A stretch of DNA of 64,000 nucleotides from an uncultured Clostridia bacterium. Lineage in GTDB: Bacteria > Bacillota > Clostridia > Christensenellales > Borkfalkiaceae. Below are positions 26,230 to 39,343 of this stretch, piece by piece; position 1 is the stretch's first letter, and each line of letters begins with the position of its first letter. A model generated the notes under the pieces. The model had not been told where the DNA came from. It saw nothing but the letters and a program-made list of their open reading frames with translations, and did no database searches. The stretch lies in NCBI GenBank assembly GCA_944368775.1, contig CALVXB010000001.1, forward strand, positions 1 to 64,000, written 5' to 3'. The position numbers and the translations under genes are program-made.

Positions 26230-28056
26230 TTGATCAGGAACGATTTACGCAACGTGGCGATCATCGCGCACGTCGACCACGGCAAGACGACGCTGGTGGA
26301 CCAGATGCTCCGCCAGAGCGGCACCTTCCGCGAGAATCAGGTCGTCGAGGAACGGGTCATGGACTCGAATGCGCTCGAGCGCGAGCGCGGCATCACCATT
26401 CTCGCCAAAAACACATCCATCCACTATCACGGCGTCAAGATCAACATCATCGACACCCCCGGCCACGCAGACTTCGGCGGCGAAGTCGAGCGCGTGCTCA
26501 AAATGGTCAACGGCGTGCTGCTGCTCGTCGACGCGGCGGAGGGCCCCATGCCCCAGACCCGCTTCGTCATGCAGAAGGCGCTCGAGCTCAACCACAAGCT
26601 CATCATCGTCGTCAACAAGGTCGACCGCCCCGACGCGCGCATCGCAGAGGTGCAGGACGAAATATTAGAGCTCCTCATCGACCTCAACGCCTCCGACGAT
26701 CAGGTGGACAGCCCCATCGTGTTCTGCTCGGGCAGGGCGGGCACCGCGTCGCGCTACGCGGACAAAGAGGGCACGGACCTCACTCCACTCTTCGACACCA
26801 TCCTCAACCACATCCCGCCCATGGCGGTGGACGAAAGCGCGCCCATGCAGCTGCTCGTCTCGTCCATCGACTACAACGACTACGTCGGCCGCATCGGCAT
26901 CGGCCGCATCGAGCGCGGCGTCGTGCGCGCCAATCAAGAGGTCTCCGTCTGCAACCACAACATCCCCGGCATGAACCGCCGCGGCAAGTTGGTCAACCTG
27001 TACCAGATCGAGGGGCTCTCCCGCGTGCCTGTCGAGGAGGCGAAGGCGGGCGACATCGTCTGTTTTTCGGGTCTGGAAGGCATCAACATCGGCGACACCG
27101 TCTGCGCGACGGACAAGGTGGAGGCCGTTCCCTTCGTCAAGATCAGCGAACCGACGGTCGAGATGACCTTCTCCGTCAACGACAGCCCCTTCGCGGGCAA
27201 AGAGGGCAAGTTCGTCACCTCCCGCCACCTGCGCGAGCGGCTGTACCGCGAGCTGCTCAAAGACGTCTCCCTCAAAGTGGAGGACACGGACACCGCCGAG
27301 GCGTTCAAGGTGAGCGGCCGCGGCGAGATGCACCTGTCCATCCTCATCGAAAATATGCGCCGCGAAGGGTACGAGTTCCAGGTCAGCACCCCCAAGGTGC
27401 TGTACAAGACCATCGACGGCAAGCTGTACGAGCCGGTCGAGCGCCTCATCGTCGACGTGCCCGAAGACGGCACCGGCCCCGTCTTCCAGAGCATGGGCGA
27501 GCGCAAGGGCGAGCTCGTGCACATGAGCGCGGTCGGCTCGCGCATGCGCCTCGAGTTCTTCATCCCCGCGCGCGGCCTGTTCGGCTACAAGAGCGAGTTC
27601 CTTACCCAGACCAAGGGCGAGGGGGTCATGAACTCCGTATTCTTCGAGTACCAGCCGTACAAGGGCGACCTCAAGCGCCGCGATACCGGCTCGCTCGTCG
27701 CCTTTGAAACGGGCGAGGCGGTCACCTACGGCCTGTTCAACGCGCAGGACCGCGGCGTGCTGTTCATCGGCCCGGGCACGCAGGTGTACGAGGGCATGGT
27801 GGTCGGCGTCTCCCCCAAGAGCGAGGACATCAACGTCAACGTCTGCAAAAAGAAGCACATGACCAACACCCGCGCCGCCGGCAGCGACGACGCGATGCGC
27901 CTCAATTCCCCCAAAAAGATGAGCCTCGAAGAGTGCCTCGAATTTATCAACGACGACGAGCTGCTCGAAGTCACGCCCGTCTCGCTGCGCGTGCGCAAGC
28001 GCATCCTCGACAGCGAGCTGCGCGCCAAGGCCCGCGCCAAAGAAAAGAAGGCCTGA
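26230..28056 (+). CDS. typA: Ribosome-associated translational GTPase TypA/BipA, TTG start
   Basis: 608 residues. G-domain motifs: [10 protein letters not shown] (P-loop), [13 protein letters not shown] and [12 protein letters not shown]-like domains III and V and the BipA-specific C-terminal domain follow. It binds 70S ribosomes and helps ribosome assembly under stress. The start is TTG at 26230, with GAGGAG at a suitable distance; no nearer ATG keeps the conserved [12 protein letters not shown] start. Confidence 0.96.
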   Translation: MIRNDLRNVAIIAHVDHGKTTLVDQMLRQSGTFRENQVVEERVMDSNALERERGITILAKNTSIHYHGVKINIIDTPGHADFGGEVERVLKMVNGVLLLVDAAEGPMPQTRFVMQKALELNHKLIIVVNKVDRPDARIAEVQDEILELLIDLNASDDQVDSPIVFCSGRAGTASRYADKEGTDLTPLFDTILNHIPPMAVDESAPMQLLVSSIDYNDYVGRIGIGRIERGVVRANQEVSVCNHNIPGMNRRGKLVNLYQIEGLSRVPVEEAKAGDIVCFSGLEGINIGDTVCATDKVEAVPFVKISEPTVEMTFSVNDSPFAGKEGKFVTSRHLRERLYRELLKDVSLKVEDTDTAEAFKVSGRGEMHLSILIENMRREGYEFQVSTPKVLYKTIDGKLYEPVERLIVDVPEDGTGPVFQSMGERKGELVHMSAVGSRMRLEFFIPARGLFGYKSEFLTQTKGEGVMNSVFFEYQPYKGDLKRRDTGSLVAFETGEAVTYGLFNAQDRGVLFIGPGTQVYEGMVVGVSPKSEDINVNVCKKKHMTNTRAAGSDDAMRLNSPKKMSLEECLEFINDDELLEVTPVSLRVRKRILDSELRAKARAKEKKA

Positions 28057-28072
28057 TAAATTTGCATCGACA

Positions 28073-28100
28073 GGGCGGAGCCGTGCGGCCCCGCCCTTTT
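28073..28100 (+). terminator. Terminator of typA
   Basis: GGGCGGAGCC, GTGC loop, GGCCCCGCCC, TTTT. Just after it is a homopolymer pair, nine T then ten G (28112-28130). Confidence 0.75.
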
Positions 28101-28176
28101 GCGCGCCTTTATTTTTTTTTGGGGGGGGGGAAGAAGCGCTGCCCGCTCCCGCGCCGCCCTGCTTTTTGCCCGCCGC

Positions 28177-28205
28177 GCATAACGGCGGGGGCGGCGGCAT
28201 ACGAT
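28177..28205 (+). promoter_or_regulatory. Candidate sigma-E promoter of yabPQ
   Basis: GCATAAC (28177-28183), 14 bp, CATACGAT (28198-28205) resemble the mother-cell sigma-E pattern (TCATAA, CATACAnT). It lies 32 bp before the yabP start. Confidence 0.5.
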
Positions 28206-28237
28206 AGATGGCGGAGATTTCCGCCCGGAGGTGCCGT

Positions 28238-28498
28238 ATGGGGGAGGGCAGGCCGCAGACCGCGCTCATCGAACAGCAAAAAAAGATCTCTTTGACCGCG
28301 GTGGAGAGCGTCGACGCCTTTTCCGCGCGGCAGATCGTGCTGACGCTGGAAAACGGCCGCGCCTTCATCGCGGGGGAGGACTTGAAGATCGTCGGCTTTT
28401 CTAAGGCGGACGGCAGCTTTTCCGCCGTCGGCAAGATCGAGGGGCTGCGCTTTTCTCCCCGCGGCGCAAAGCTGATCCGCAAGCTGCTCGCAAAATGA
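28238..28498 (+). CDS. yabP: Sporulation protein YabP
   Basis: 86 residues from the ATG at 28238, which has GGAG upstream. The YabP/YqfC pattern is clear: LTAVESVDAFSARQIVLTLE and GEDLKIVGFSKADGSFSAVGKI. In Bacillus yabP and yabQ are mother-cell genes needed for cortex formation. It overlaps yabQ by four bases (ATGA), and the order yabP-yabQ-divIC is conserved. Confidence 0.9.
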   Translation: MGEGRPQTALIEQQKKISLTAVESVDAFSARQIVLTLENGRAFIAGEDLKIVGFSKADGSFSAVGKIEGLRFSPRGAKLIRKLLAK

Positions 28499-29181
28499 GC
28501 GACCTGCTTGGCACGTTGCTCGTCTGCCTGCTGCTGGGCGAGCTGGCGGGGGCATTGTACGAGCCGTTCGGCTTTTTGTCCCGCCGCCTCGCCCGCGCGG
28601 GCGAGGCGGCGGGGGAGGTGGCCCAAGCGCCCTCCCGACGCAGGGCGAGGGCGGGCGAAAGGAGGGCGGAGCGGAAAAAGGGGGAAGAGCAGCGCGTTTG
28701 CCCTGCGCCGCCCGTTCCCGCGCGAAAGTTCGCTTTGCGCGCACTCTCGGCCGCGCTCGACCTCTCATTTTTTGCGCTGTGCGGGGTGCTGTACCTCGCG
28801 TTTGCGGCGGCATTTTGCCTGCCTTCCTTCCGCCCGTACATGGCGGCGGCCGCCGTGTGCGGATTTGCGCTTTGGCGCGGAAGTTTGCGCAGAACACTTG
28901 CTTTTTTGGGCAAAAAATTGTATAATAAGTACAGGAGCGGCCGGGAGCGGAAAATAAGGGCTCGGCGGCCGTCTGGGTACGATGAAGGAAGAAAAATTCA
29001 AGAGGATCGTCATCGGCGCGACCGTCGCCGCCGTCATATTGCTGGTGTTTCTGATCGTGTTCATGATCTACCAGATCATCTCCGTCTCGCAAAAGAGGGC
29101 GCTCGAGCAGGAGCTGCTCGAACAGATCGAACTATACGAACAGCTCGCCGCCGACAAAGAGGGAGACATCTCCATTTATAA
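28495..29181 (+). CDS. yabQ: Spore cortex biosynthesis protein YabQ, 3' end abnormal
   Basis: The N-terminal 150 residues match YabQ: an N-terminal hydrophobic segment, LYEPFGFLSRR, then two more membrane segments (about 84-120). After KKLYNKYRSG (residue about 149) the frame runs 200 bp into divIC and yields Arg/His-rich sequence typical of an out-of-frame reading, so the last 65 or so residues are doubtful. A one-base shift near the A6 run at 28912-28917 would end the protein about where YabQ normally ends. The divIC promoter lies inside this gene. Confidence 0.75.
   Translation: MSDLLGTLLVCLLLGELAGALYEPFGFLSRRLARAGEAAGEVAQAPSRRRARAGERRAERKKGEEQRVCPAPPVPARKFALRALSAALDLSFFALCGVLYLAFAAAFCLPSFRPYMAAAAVCGFALWRGSLRRTLAFLGKKLYNKYRSGRERKIRARRPSGYDEGRKIQEDRHRRDRRRRHIAGVSDRVHDLPDHLRLAKEGARAGAARTDRTIRTARRRQRGRHLHL
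28898..28926 (+). promoter_or_regulatory. Promoter inside yabQ for divIC
   Basis: TTGCTT (28898-28903), 17 bp, TATAAT (28921-28926). It would allow divIC to be expressed in growing cells independently of the sporulation genes. Confidence 0.7.
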
Positions 29182-29317
29182 AGACCGCGTCTGGCTGGAG
29201 ATGGCCGCGCGCAAGCTCGGCTTGTTGGGCGCGGGCGACGTCGCCGACCTGTCCGTAGACGGGGCGGACGCTTTTTCCGGAGAAGGGGAGATCGTCTATG
29301 AAATTTGCCGCGATTGA
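28982..29317 (+). CDS. divIC: Cell division protein DivIC/FtsB family
   Basis: 111 residues: short cytoplasmic N-terminus, one membrane helix (about 9-31), then a coiled coil with heptads (QKRALEQELLEQIELYEQLA) and a small domain. It is part of the divisome with FtsL and DivIB. The 3' end overlaps the next gene by 20 bp. Confidence 0.88.
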   Translation: MKEEKFKRIVIGATVAAVILLVFLIVFMIYQIISVSQKRALEQELLEQIELYEQLAADKEGDISIYKDRVWLEMAARKLGLLGAGDVADLSVDGADAFSGEGEIVYEICRD

Positions 29318-30164
29318 TATCGGTTCCAACTCCGTCCGCCTGCTCTTGTGGGCGGACGGTCGCACTTTATATAAGAAGATGGACACGACCCGTCTGGGCG
29401 AGGGGATCGCCCGCACGGGCGTTTTATCTGCCGCCGCCATCGAGCGCACGGCTGCCGCGGTCGCGCGCTTTGCCGCCGAGGCGAGGCAAGCGGGCGCGGC
29501 GGAGGTGTACGCCTTCGCCACCGCCGCCGTGCGCAGCGCGGAGAACGGAGGCGAATTTGTCGAGGCCGTCCGCCGCGCGTGCGGGCTGCGCGTCGACGTG
29601 CTCAGCGGCGAGCGCGAGGCGCTCGCAGGGCTTGCCGGCGCGCTGGGCGATGCCGACGGCGGCGTCGTCGACGTGGGCGGCGCGAGCACAGAGCTGACCG
29701 TCCGCCGCGGCAAAGAAGTCTACGCGCGCAGCGCCGATATCGGCGCGGTGCGCCTCAAAGACCTGTGCGGAGAAGACGAAGCCGCGCTCCGCTCGGTCAT
29801 CGCCGAAAAGCTCGCCCTCTTCGACGGCGCGCCCGCCTGCGCGGACTTGTGCGCCGTGGGCGGCACGGCGACCTCGCTCGCCGCGCTCGAGGGGCGCGTC
29901 GCCCCGTACGACCCCGCCCGCATCGACGGCTTCGTGCTCACCGCCGCCTGCATCGAGGGGTGGGGCAGCCGCCTGCTCGGCATGACGCAGGCGCAGCGGC
30001 TGGCGCTGCCCGGCATGGACGCCCGCCGCGCCGACATCCTCGGCGGAGCCGCGCTGCTGCTCGCGGCGGCCGCGCGCAAGGCGGGGGCAGACCGCGTCAC
30101 CGTGCGCGAATCGGATAATTTAGAAGGTTACCTCGCCATGGCGCGGGGAGGAGGAAGGACATGA
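29298..30164 (+). CDS. Ppx/GppA family phosphatase (exopolyphosphatase-like)
   Basis: 288 residues of the actin-like ASKHA fold: AIDIGSNSVRLLLW (phosphate 1), VVDVGGASTEL (phosphate 2) and a second GG motif (CAVGGTATSLAAL). It may hydrolyse polyphosphate or pppGpp. It is shorter than GppA (about 500) and lacks the C-terminal HD domain. Overlaps divIC upstream by 20 bp and the M50 gene downstream by four bases (ATGA). Confidence 0.88.
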   Translation: MKFAAIDIGSNSVRLLLWADGRTLYKKMDTTRLGEGIARTGVLSAAAIERTAAAVARFAAEARQAGAAEVYAFATAAVRSAENGGEFVEAVRRACGLRVDVLSGEREALAGLAGALGDADGGVVDVGGASTELTVRRGKEVYARSADIGAVRLKDLCGEDEAALRSVIAEKLALFDGAPACADLCAVGGTATSLAALEGRVAPYDPARIDGFVLTAACIEGWGSRLLGMTQAQRLALPGMDARRADILGGAALLLAAAARKAGADRVTVRESDNLEGYLAMARGGGRT

Positions 30165-31303
30165 AGCGGATATTCGAGCGCATTTTGCGCGTCCTCATCG
30201 TCGCGGCGTCCTTCGCCCTCGCGGGCGCCGTCGTCTGGGTCGCCTACCGCGACGCAGGCTATTGGCAGCAGTACGACTCCGTCCTCATCATCGTCGCCCT
30301 CGTCTTGGGCGGGGCGCTCACATCCTTTTTGTGCGTCGCCCTGCACGAACTCGGGCACATCCTGTTCGGCCTGGCGGGCGGCTTCCGCTTCAACAGCGTG
30401 CGCATCGGCTGGCTGAAGATCTACCGCAAAGACGGCAAGCTGCGCCTCACCCTGCGCGAGATGCCCGACTCCGTCGCGGGCGTCGCGGAGATGATCCCCC
30501 GCCGCACCGACCGCCTGTACGCGCGCTATACCCGCATGACGGCGGGCGGGCTGCTCTTTTCGCTGCTCTGCTTTTTGCTCGCGGCGGCGGCGTTCGTGCT
30601 GTATTTTTTTGTTGAAATGCACTTCGCGGTGTACGCGCTCACCTGCACGGCGCTGCCCTACGCCTTCGGCATCTTCTTCTACAACCTGCTGCCCAACTTC
30701 GGCGGCGGCGCGGACACGGACGGCGGAACGCTGCGCAGCCTGCGCAAAAAGGACGCCTCCTGCCTCACGGCGGTCAACATCCTCGCCATCGAGGGGCGTA
30801 TGTACCAGGGCGATTCTCCCTCGCAGATCGACCGCTCCCTCTTCTACGGGCTGCCCCAGCTGCCCGAGGACGATTGGCACTTCATCCTCATGACAGATTA
30901 CCGCCTCATGTACTGCATCGACAGCGGCGACACGCCCGCCGCCGTGCGCGAGAGCGACCGCCTCGCGGGGCTGCTCGACGAGGTGCCCAAATACTACTAC
31001 AACGCCGTCGCCGCCGACGTGCTCTTCTGCGAGTGCAGTATGAAGGAGGACAAGACGGAGGCGCGCCGCCTGTACGCGGAATTGAAGGGGTATCTGCGCG
31101 CGGAAAAGTCGCTGCAGACCTACCGCATCTCCGCCGCCTACGAGCTGTACGTCAACGGCGACCGCATGGCCGCCCTGCGCGAGCTCAACGCCGCCGAGCA
31201 AAAGGCGGAACAGTGCGAGATCAGGGGGCTGCGCAAGTACGAGAGCCGCCTCATCGACTGCATCCGCTTCGGCATCATCCCGCAGGGTTACGCCGAATTT
31301 TGA
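30161..31303 (+). CDS. Membrane metalloprotease, M50/site-2 protease-like
   Basis: 380 residues. The zinc-binding HELGH motif lies in a membrane helix at residues 62-66, and a later LLPNFGGGADTDGG resembles the second M50 motif that supplies the aspartate ligand. About four membrane segments lie in the first 190 residues. The second half is soluble, helical and repeat-like, possibly a scaffold. Substrate unknown. It is last in the yabP-yabQ-divIC-ppx run. Confidence 0.8.
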   Translation: MKRIFERILRVLIVAASFALAGAVVWVAYRDAGYWQQYDSVLIIVALVLGGALTSFLCVALHELGHILFGLAGGFRFNSVRIGWLKIYRKDGKLRLTLREMPDSVAGVAEMIPRRTDRLYARYTRMTAGGLLFSLLCFLLAAAAFVLYFFVEMHFAVYALTCTALPYAFGIFFYNLLPNFGGGADTDGGTLRSLRKKDASCLTAVNILAIEGRMYQGDSPSQIDRSLFYGLPQLPEDDWHFILMTDYRLMYCIDSGDTPAAVRESDRLAGLLDEVPKYYYNAVAADVLFCECSMKEDKTEARRLYAELKGYLRAEKSLQTYRISAAYELYVNGDRMAALRELNAAEQKAEQCEIRGLRKYESRLIDCIRFGIIPQGYAEF

Positions 31304-31324
31304 ATTTCATCGCAGCACGATGCG

Positions 31325-31350
31325 CCCCCGCTTTTGCGGGGGCTCTTTTG
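31325..31350 (+). terminator. Terminator after the M50 gene
   Basis: GCCCCCGC, TTTT loop, GCGGGGGC, then TCTTTT. Confidence 0.85.
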
Positions 31351-31404
31351 CGCCTCTTGCCGTCCCGCGGCAGGGGGCGTTTTTGCGTTTTTTTGAAAGA
31401 AAGT

Positions 31405-31557
31405 TCAGCTCGGCCTGCGCAGCCGCCCGAAGCAGCGCGGGCAGACGCCGCCGCCCGCGCAGGCGGCGCAGTAGCCCCGCCCGCATTCCTCGCAGATGTA
31501 CGCCTCCGCCCCTTCGCAGGGCGCGCCGCAGCCCTCGCAGCCGCATTCGTTTTGCAT
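31405..31557 (-). CDS. Small cysteine-rich, probably zinc-binding protein
   Basis: 50 residues with ten cysteines in CxxC-type pairs (CGCEGCGAPC, CEECGRGYCAAC, CPRCFGRL), a RING- or zinc-ribbon-like layout. A strong GAGGAG precedes the ATG at 31557; an in-frame start at 31710 would add an unrelated basic segment. Convergent with the M50 gene. Function unknown. Confidence 0.65.
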   Translation of the reverse strand: MQNECGCEGCGAPCEGAEAYICEECGRGYCAACAGGGVCPRCFGRLRRPS

Positions 31558-31701
31558 GGTTTTTCTCCTCTTTTTAAAAGCAGTATGCGCCGCTTTTCTC
31601 TCCCGTATGCGCGCAAAAGGCCCCTCCGCGCGCGATATGCGCTGCACAAAGCCGACGATTATGTCGAGCTTTCTCTTTTCGCGCCTTACAGACGGCTTTA
31701 A

Positions 31702-33744
<2,043 letters not shown>

Positions 33745-33754
33745 GAGGTGACCT

Positions 33755-36331
<2,577 letters not shown>

Positions 36332-36374
36332 CAACGACAGGGCGGCGGCTCCCGCCTCCCGCAGACAAAAAAAG

Positions 36375-36403
36375 CGGCTCGCCTCTCGCAGGCGGGCCGT
36401 TTT
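36375..36403 (+). terminator. Terminator of gyrBA
   Basis: CGGCTCGCCT, CTCG loop, AGGCGGGCCG, TTTTG. Confidence 0.8.
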
Positions 36404-36536
36404 GTATGTGTTTGAAGTTGTATCGGCGGGCGGCGTTCGCTCCCGTGCGCGCCCGCGCAAGACGCGTCGGCGCGCCCATCCGTGCGGCGGCTCGCCCTTT
36501 GCCTGCGCGCGCGGGGCGCTTGCAGGCCGCGCGGCG

Positions 36537-39089
36537 CTACTTCCTCCGCCGCTCCATCATCGTCTCGAACAGCCCGTCGCGGCGCGGTTTGTTCTCCTGC
36601 CACTTGTCGTAGGCGAGCGTCGTCAGGTCTGTCAGCGGGAAGCACAGCAGCACGACGACCATCACGTACAGCGCGCTGGTAAAGTCGAGCGCTTGGAACC
36701 CTTCCCCCAAAAAGAAGGCGGGAAAGACGTTCAGCCCGACGATGCAGCAGGCGCACATGGCGAGCAGCAGCACCGTCCTGTACAGGTTGAGCGGCTGCGA
36801 GATGCGGTAGAGCATGGTCAGCCCCGCAAAGGTGATGATGTACACCGATATCTCTTCCATATGGTCGCCGAAGTGCCCGGGGAAGAAAAAGTTGACCAGC
36901 TGCGTGCTCTGCACGGCGAGCACGAGGGTGATGGCGCATGGCACGGCGCGCGATAGCACGTATGGCAAAAACTTGCCCTTGACGCGGTTTTTGTTGGGCT
37001 GCAGCGACAGAAAAAAGGTGGGCACGCCGATGACGAAGATCTCGAGCAGCATCAGGTTGTTGGTCTTGAAGGGGTACAGCTGCATGGTCACGGCGGAGAT
37101 GATCGCAAACAGCGTCGTGAACAGCGTCTTCATCAGGTACATCGACGAAGATTTCTGGATGTTGTTGATCACACGCCGCCCCTCGAACACGACGTTGGGC
37201 ATGGACGCGAAGTTGTTGTCCATCAGCACGATGTGGCTGACGTTTTTGGCGGCCTCGCTGCCCGAGGCGACGCTGACCGCGCAGTCCGCCTCCTTCATCG
37301 CGAGGATATCGTTGACGCCGTCTCCCGTCATGGCGACCGTCCTGCCGAAGGACTTGATGGCGCGCACGAGGATGGCCTTCTGCTCGGGCGTGACCCGCCC
37401 GAACACGGTGTACTTGTTGGCGACGGAGGCGACCTCCTTGTCGTTGAGCCCCTCGAGGGAGATGTAGTTTTCGGCGTCCTCCACGCCCACCCGCTTTGCA
37501 ACTTCCGAAACGGTGCGCGGGTCGTCGCCCGAGATCACCTTGACGGCGACGTCGTTCTCGCGGAACCAGCGGATGGTATCGGCGGCCTCTTCGCGGATGT
37601 TGTCGGCGAGGGTGATGAGCGCGATCGGTTCAAACCCGTCGGGCAGCGTCTCGCCCTCGATGTGCCCTTCCGAACGCGCCACCAGCAGCACGCGCAGCCC
37701 CTTGGCGGTGCTTTGCGCGACCATGCGGCGCAGCTTGACGGGCAGCTTTTTGAGCACGTATTCGGGCGCGCCCATCGCGACGGTGCCGACCTCGGGGAAG
37801 GACGCCGCAGACAGCTTGCGCGCGGAGGAGAAGGGGAGCTTCGCCGAGGCGCGCAGCGCCGAGTCGTGCCCGAAGCGGTTGTACAGCGCGATGGCCGTCT
37901 GGTTGTTGTCGCGCAGGGCGTTGAGGCAGGAGCCGACCAGCTCCTCGACGGTGTACCCCGTCGTATTTTCCAGCGTGATGCAGTCGACCACCTTCATCCG
38001 CCCGTCCGTCAGCGTGCCCGTCTTATCGAGGCACAGCACGTTGACGCGCGCGAGCATTTCGAGGGAGTACAGGTCCTGCACCAGCGTGTTGCGCGACATC
38101 AGGCGGATGATGCCCATGGCCAGCGCCAGGCTGGTCAGCAGCAGCATGCCCGAGGGGATCATGCCGATGACGATGGACACGGTGCGCTGGATGGTATCGT
38201 ACAGCCGCGCCGTGTCGCCGAGGTCGACGGCGTCAAAGGCGTCGACTGCGGGCGGCGTGTAGTTCTGCCAATTTACGAAAAACATACACACCGCGATGGG
38301 GATGATCAAAAACCCGATAAAGCGGATGATCAGCTTGGTCGAGTTCATCAGCTCGGAGTTGGGCTTTTTATACTTTTTCGCCTTGGCGGAGAGTGCGTGC
38401 AGGTAGGTATCGCGGCCCACCTTTTCGCAGCGCGCCTTGCACTTGCCCGAAGAGATAAAGCTGCCCGCGTACAGCATATCTCCTTCCTTCTTGCGCACGG
38501 GCGCCGATTCGCCCGTCAAAAGCGCCTCGTTGACCTCCACGCTCCCCTCCGCGACGATGCAGTCGGCGGGGATCTGGTCGCCGAGGGCGAGCAGCACGAC
38601 GTCGTCGAGCACGATGTCGTTTGCGGGGATCTCCGCCATCCTTCCGTCGCGCAGCACCTGCGCCATGGGAGCGGTCAGGATGGAGAGGCGGTCGATCTTG
38701 AACTTTGCGATCACCTCGGTCACTATGCCGAAGCCGAGGTTGAGCGCGAAGATGGCGACGAACAAAAACTGCGAGATAGGCGCGTGCGAGTAGACGAGCG
38801 CGATGGCGGCGAGCACGCACAGCAGGTTGAAGGAAGTGCAGATGTTTTCGACAAAGATGCTCGCGTACGACTTTGAAAACTTTTGCCTCGTCTCGTTGAA
38901 GAGAGACTGCTCGAAGCGGCGCACGACCTGTTCGCGCGTCAGCCCCCGTTCGAGCGGCGCGTCAAAGCGCTCGGCGCGGTCGCAGCGCACGGGCGGCGTC
39001 TTTTTGCGGCGGGCGGCGCGGCGCAGGCGGTCGTATTCTTCCCGCTCGGCAGAGCGCGCGCCGTACTTGTTGTATTGGAAAAGGGCCAT
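36537..39089 (-). CDS. P-type ATPase of the HAD-IC family, CtpE-like
   Basis: About 850 residues from the ATG at 39089, which follows AAGGAGGG. Motifs: LLTGESAPV (actuator), TM4 MIPSGMLLL in place of the PEG motif, CLDKTGTLTDGR (phosphorylation) and MTGDGVNDILA (hinge). The IPSGM variant and the N-terminus (SKSYASIFVENICTSFNLL) are those of the CtpE-like group, linked to Ca2+ uptake in mycobacteria. The ion here is not proven. Six C-terminal membrane helices are seen. Monocistronic. Confidence 0.88.
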   Translation of the reverse strand: MALFQYNKYGARSAEREEYDRLRRAARRKKTPPVRCDRAERFDAPLERGLTREQVVRRFEQSLFNETRQKFSKSYASIFVENICTSFNLLCVLAAIALVYSHAPISQFLFVAIFALNLGFGIVTEVIAKFKIDRLSILTAPMAQVLRDGRMAEIPANDIVLDDVVLLALGDQIPADCIVAEGSVEVNEALLTGESAPVRKKEGDMLYAGSFISSGKCKARCEKVGRDTYLHALSAKAKKYKKPNSELMNSTKLIIRFIGFLIIPIAVCMFFVNWQNYTPPAVDAFDAVDLGDTARLYDTIQRTVSIVIGMIPSGMLLLTSLALAMGIIRLMSRNTLVQDLYSLEMLARVNVLCLDKTGTLTDGRMKVVDCITLENTTGYTVEELVGSCLNALRDNNQTAIALYNRFGHDSALRASAKLPFSSARKLSAASFPEVGTVAMGAPEYVLKKLPVKLRRMVAQSTAKGLRVLLVARSEGHIEGETLPDGFEPIALITLADNIREEAADTIRWFRENDVAVKVISGDDPRTVSEVAKRVGVEDAENYISLEGLNDKEVASVANKYTVFGRVTPEQKAILVRAIKSFGRTVAMTGDGVNDILAMKEADCAVSVASGSEAAKNVSHIVLMDNNFASMPNVVFEGRRVINNIQKSSSMYLMKTLFTTLFAIISAVTMQLYPFKTNNLMLLEIFVIGVPTFFLSLQPNKNRVKGKFLPYVLSRAVPCAITLVLAVQSTQLVNFFFPGHFGDHMEEISVYIITFAGLTMLYRISQPLNLYRTVLLLAMCACCIVGLNVFPAFFLGEGFQALDFTSALYVMVVVLLCFPLTDLTTLAYDKWQENKPRRDGLFETMMERRRK

Positions 39090-39123
39090 GCCTCGCCCTC
39101 CTTGCGATAGATTCTGCAAAAAT

Positions 39124-39152
39124 ATTATAGCATACCGGGGGCGCTTTTACAA
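39124..39152 (-). promoter_or_regulatory. Promoter of the CtpE-like ATPase
   Basis: On the minus strand TTGTAA (39147-39152), 17 bp, TATAAT (39124-39129). Confidence 0.75.
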
Positions 39153-39275
39153 TAATTTTTTTCTGAATTTTTCGCGCGCGGGCGGGCGGCGGCACATTTG
39201 CGCGCCCTGCGCGCGGCAGGGCGCGCGCTTCTTTACAAAAAACAAAAAGAATTTTTCCGCGCGGCGCGCATTTTA

Positions 39276-39304
39276 TTGCAAAAAGCGAAAATTTGGTTTA
39301 CAAT
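39276..39304 (+). promoter_or_regulatory. Promoter of serS
   Basis: TTGCAA (39276-39281), 17 bp, TACAAT (39299-39304). No T-box lies between it and serS. Confidence 0.75.
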
Positions 39305-39343
39305 AAATAAGTAAATGTTTTTAGTTTGTACGGAGGCTATGAG

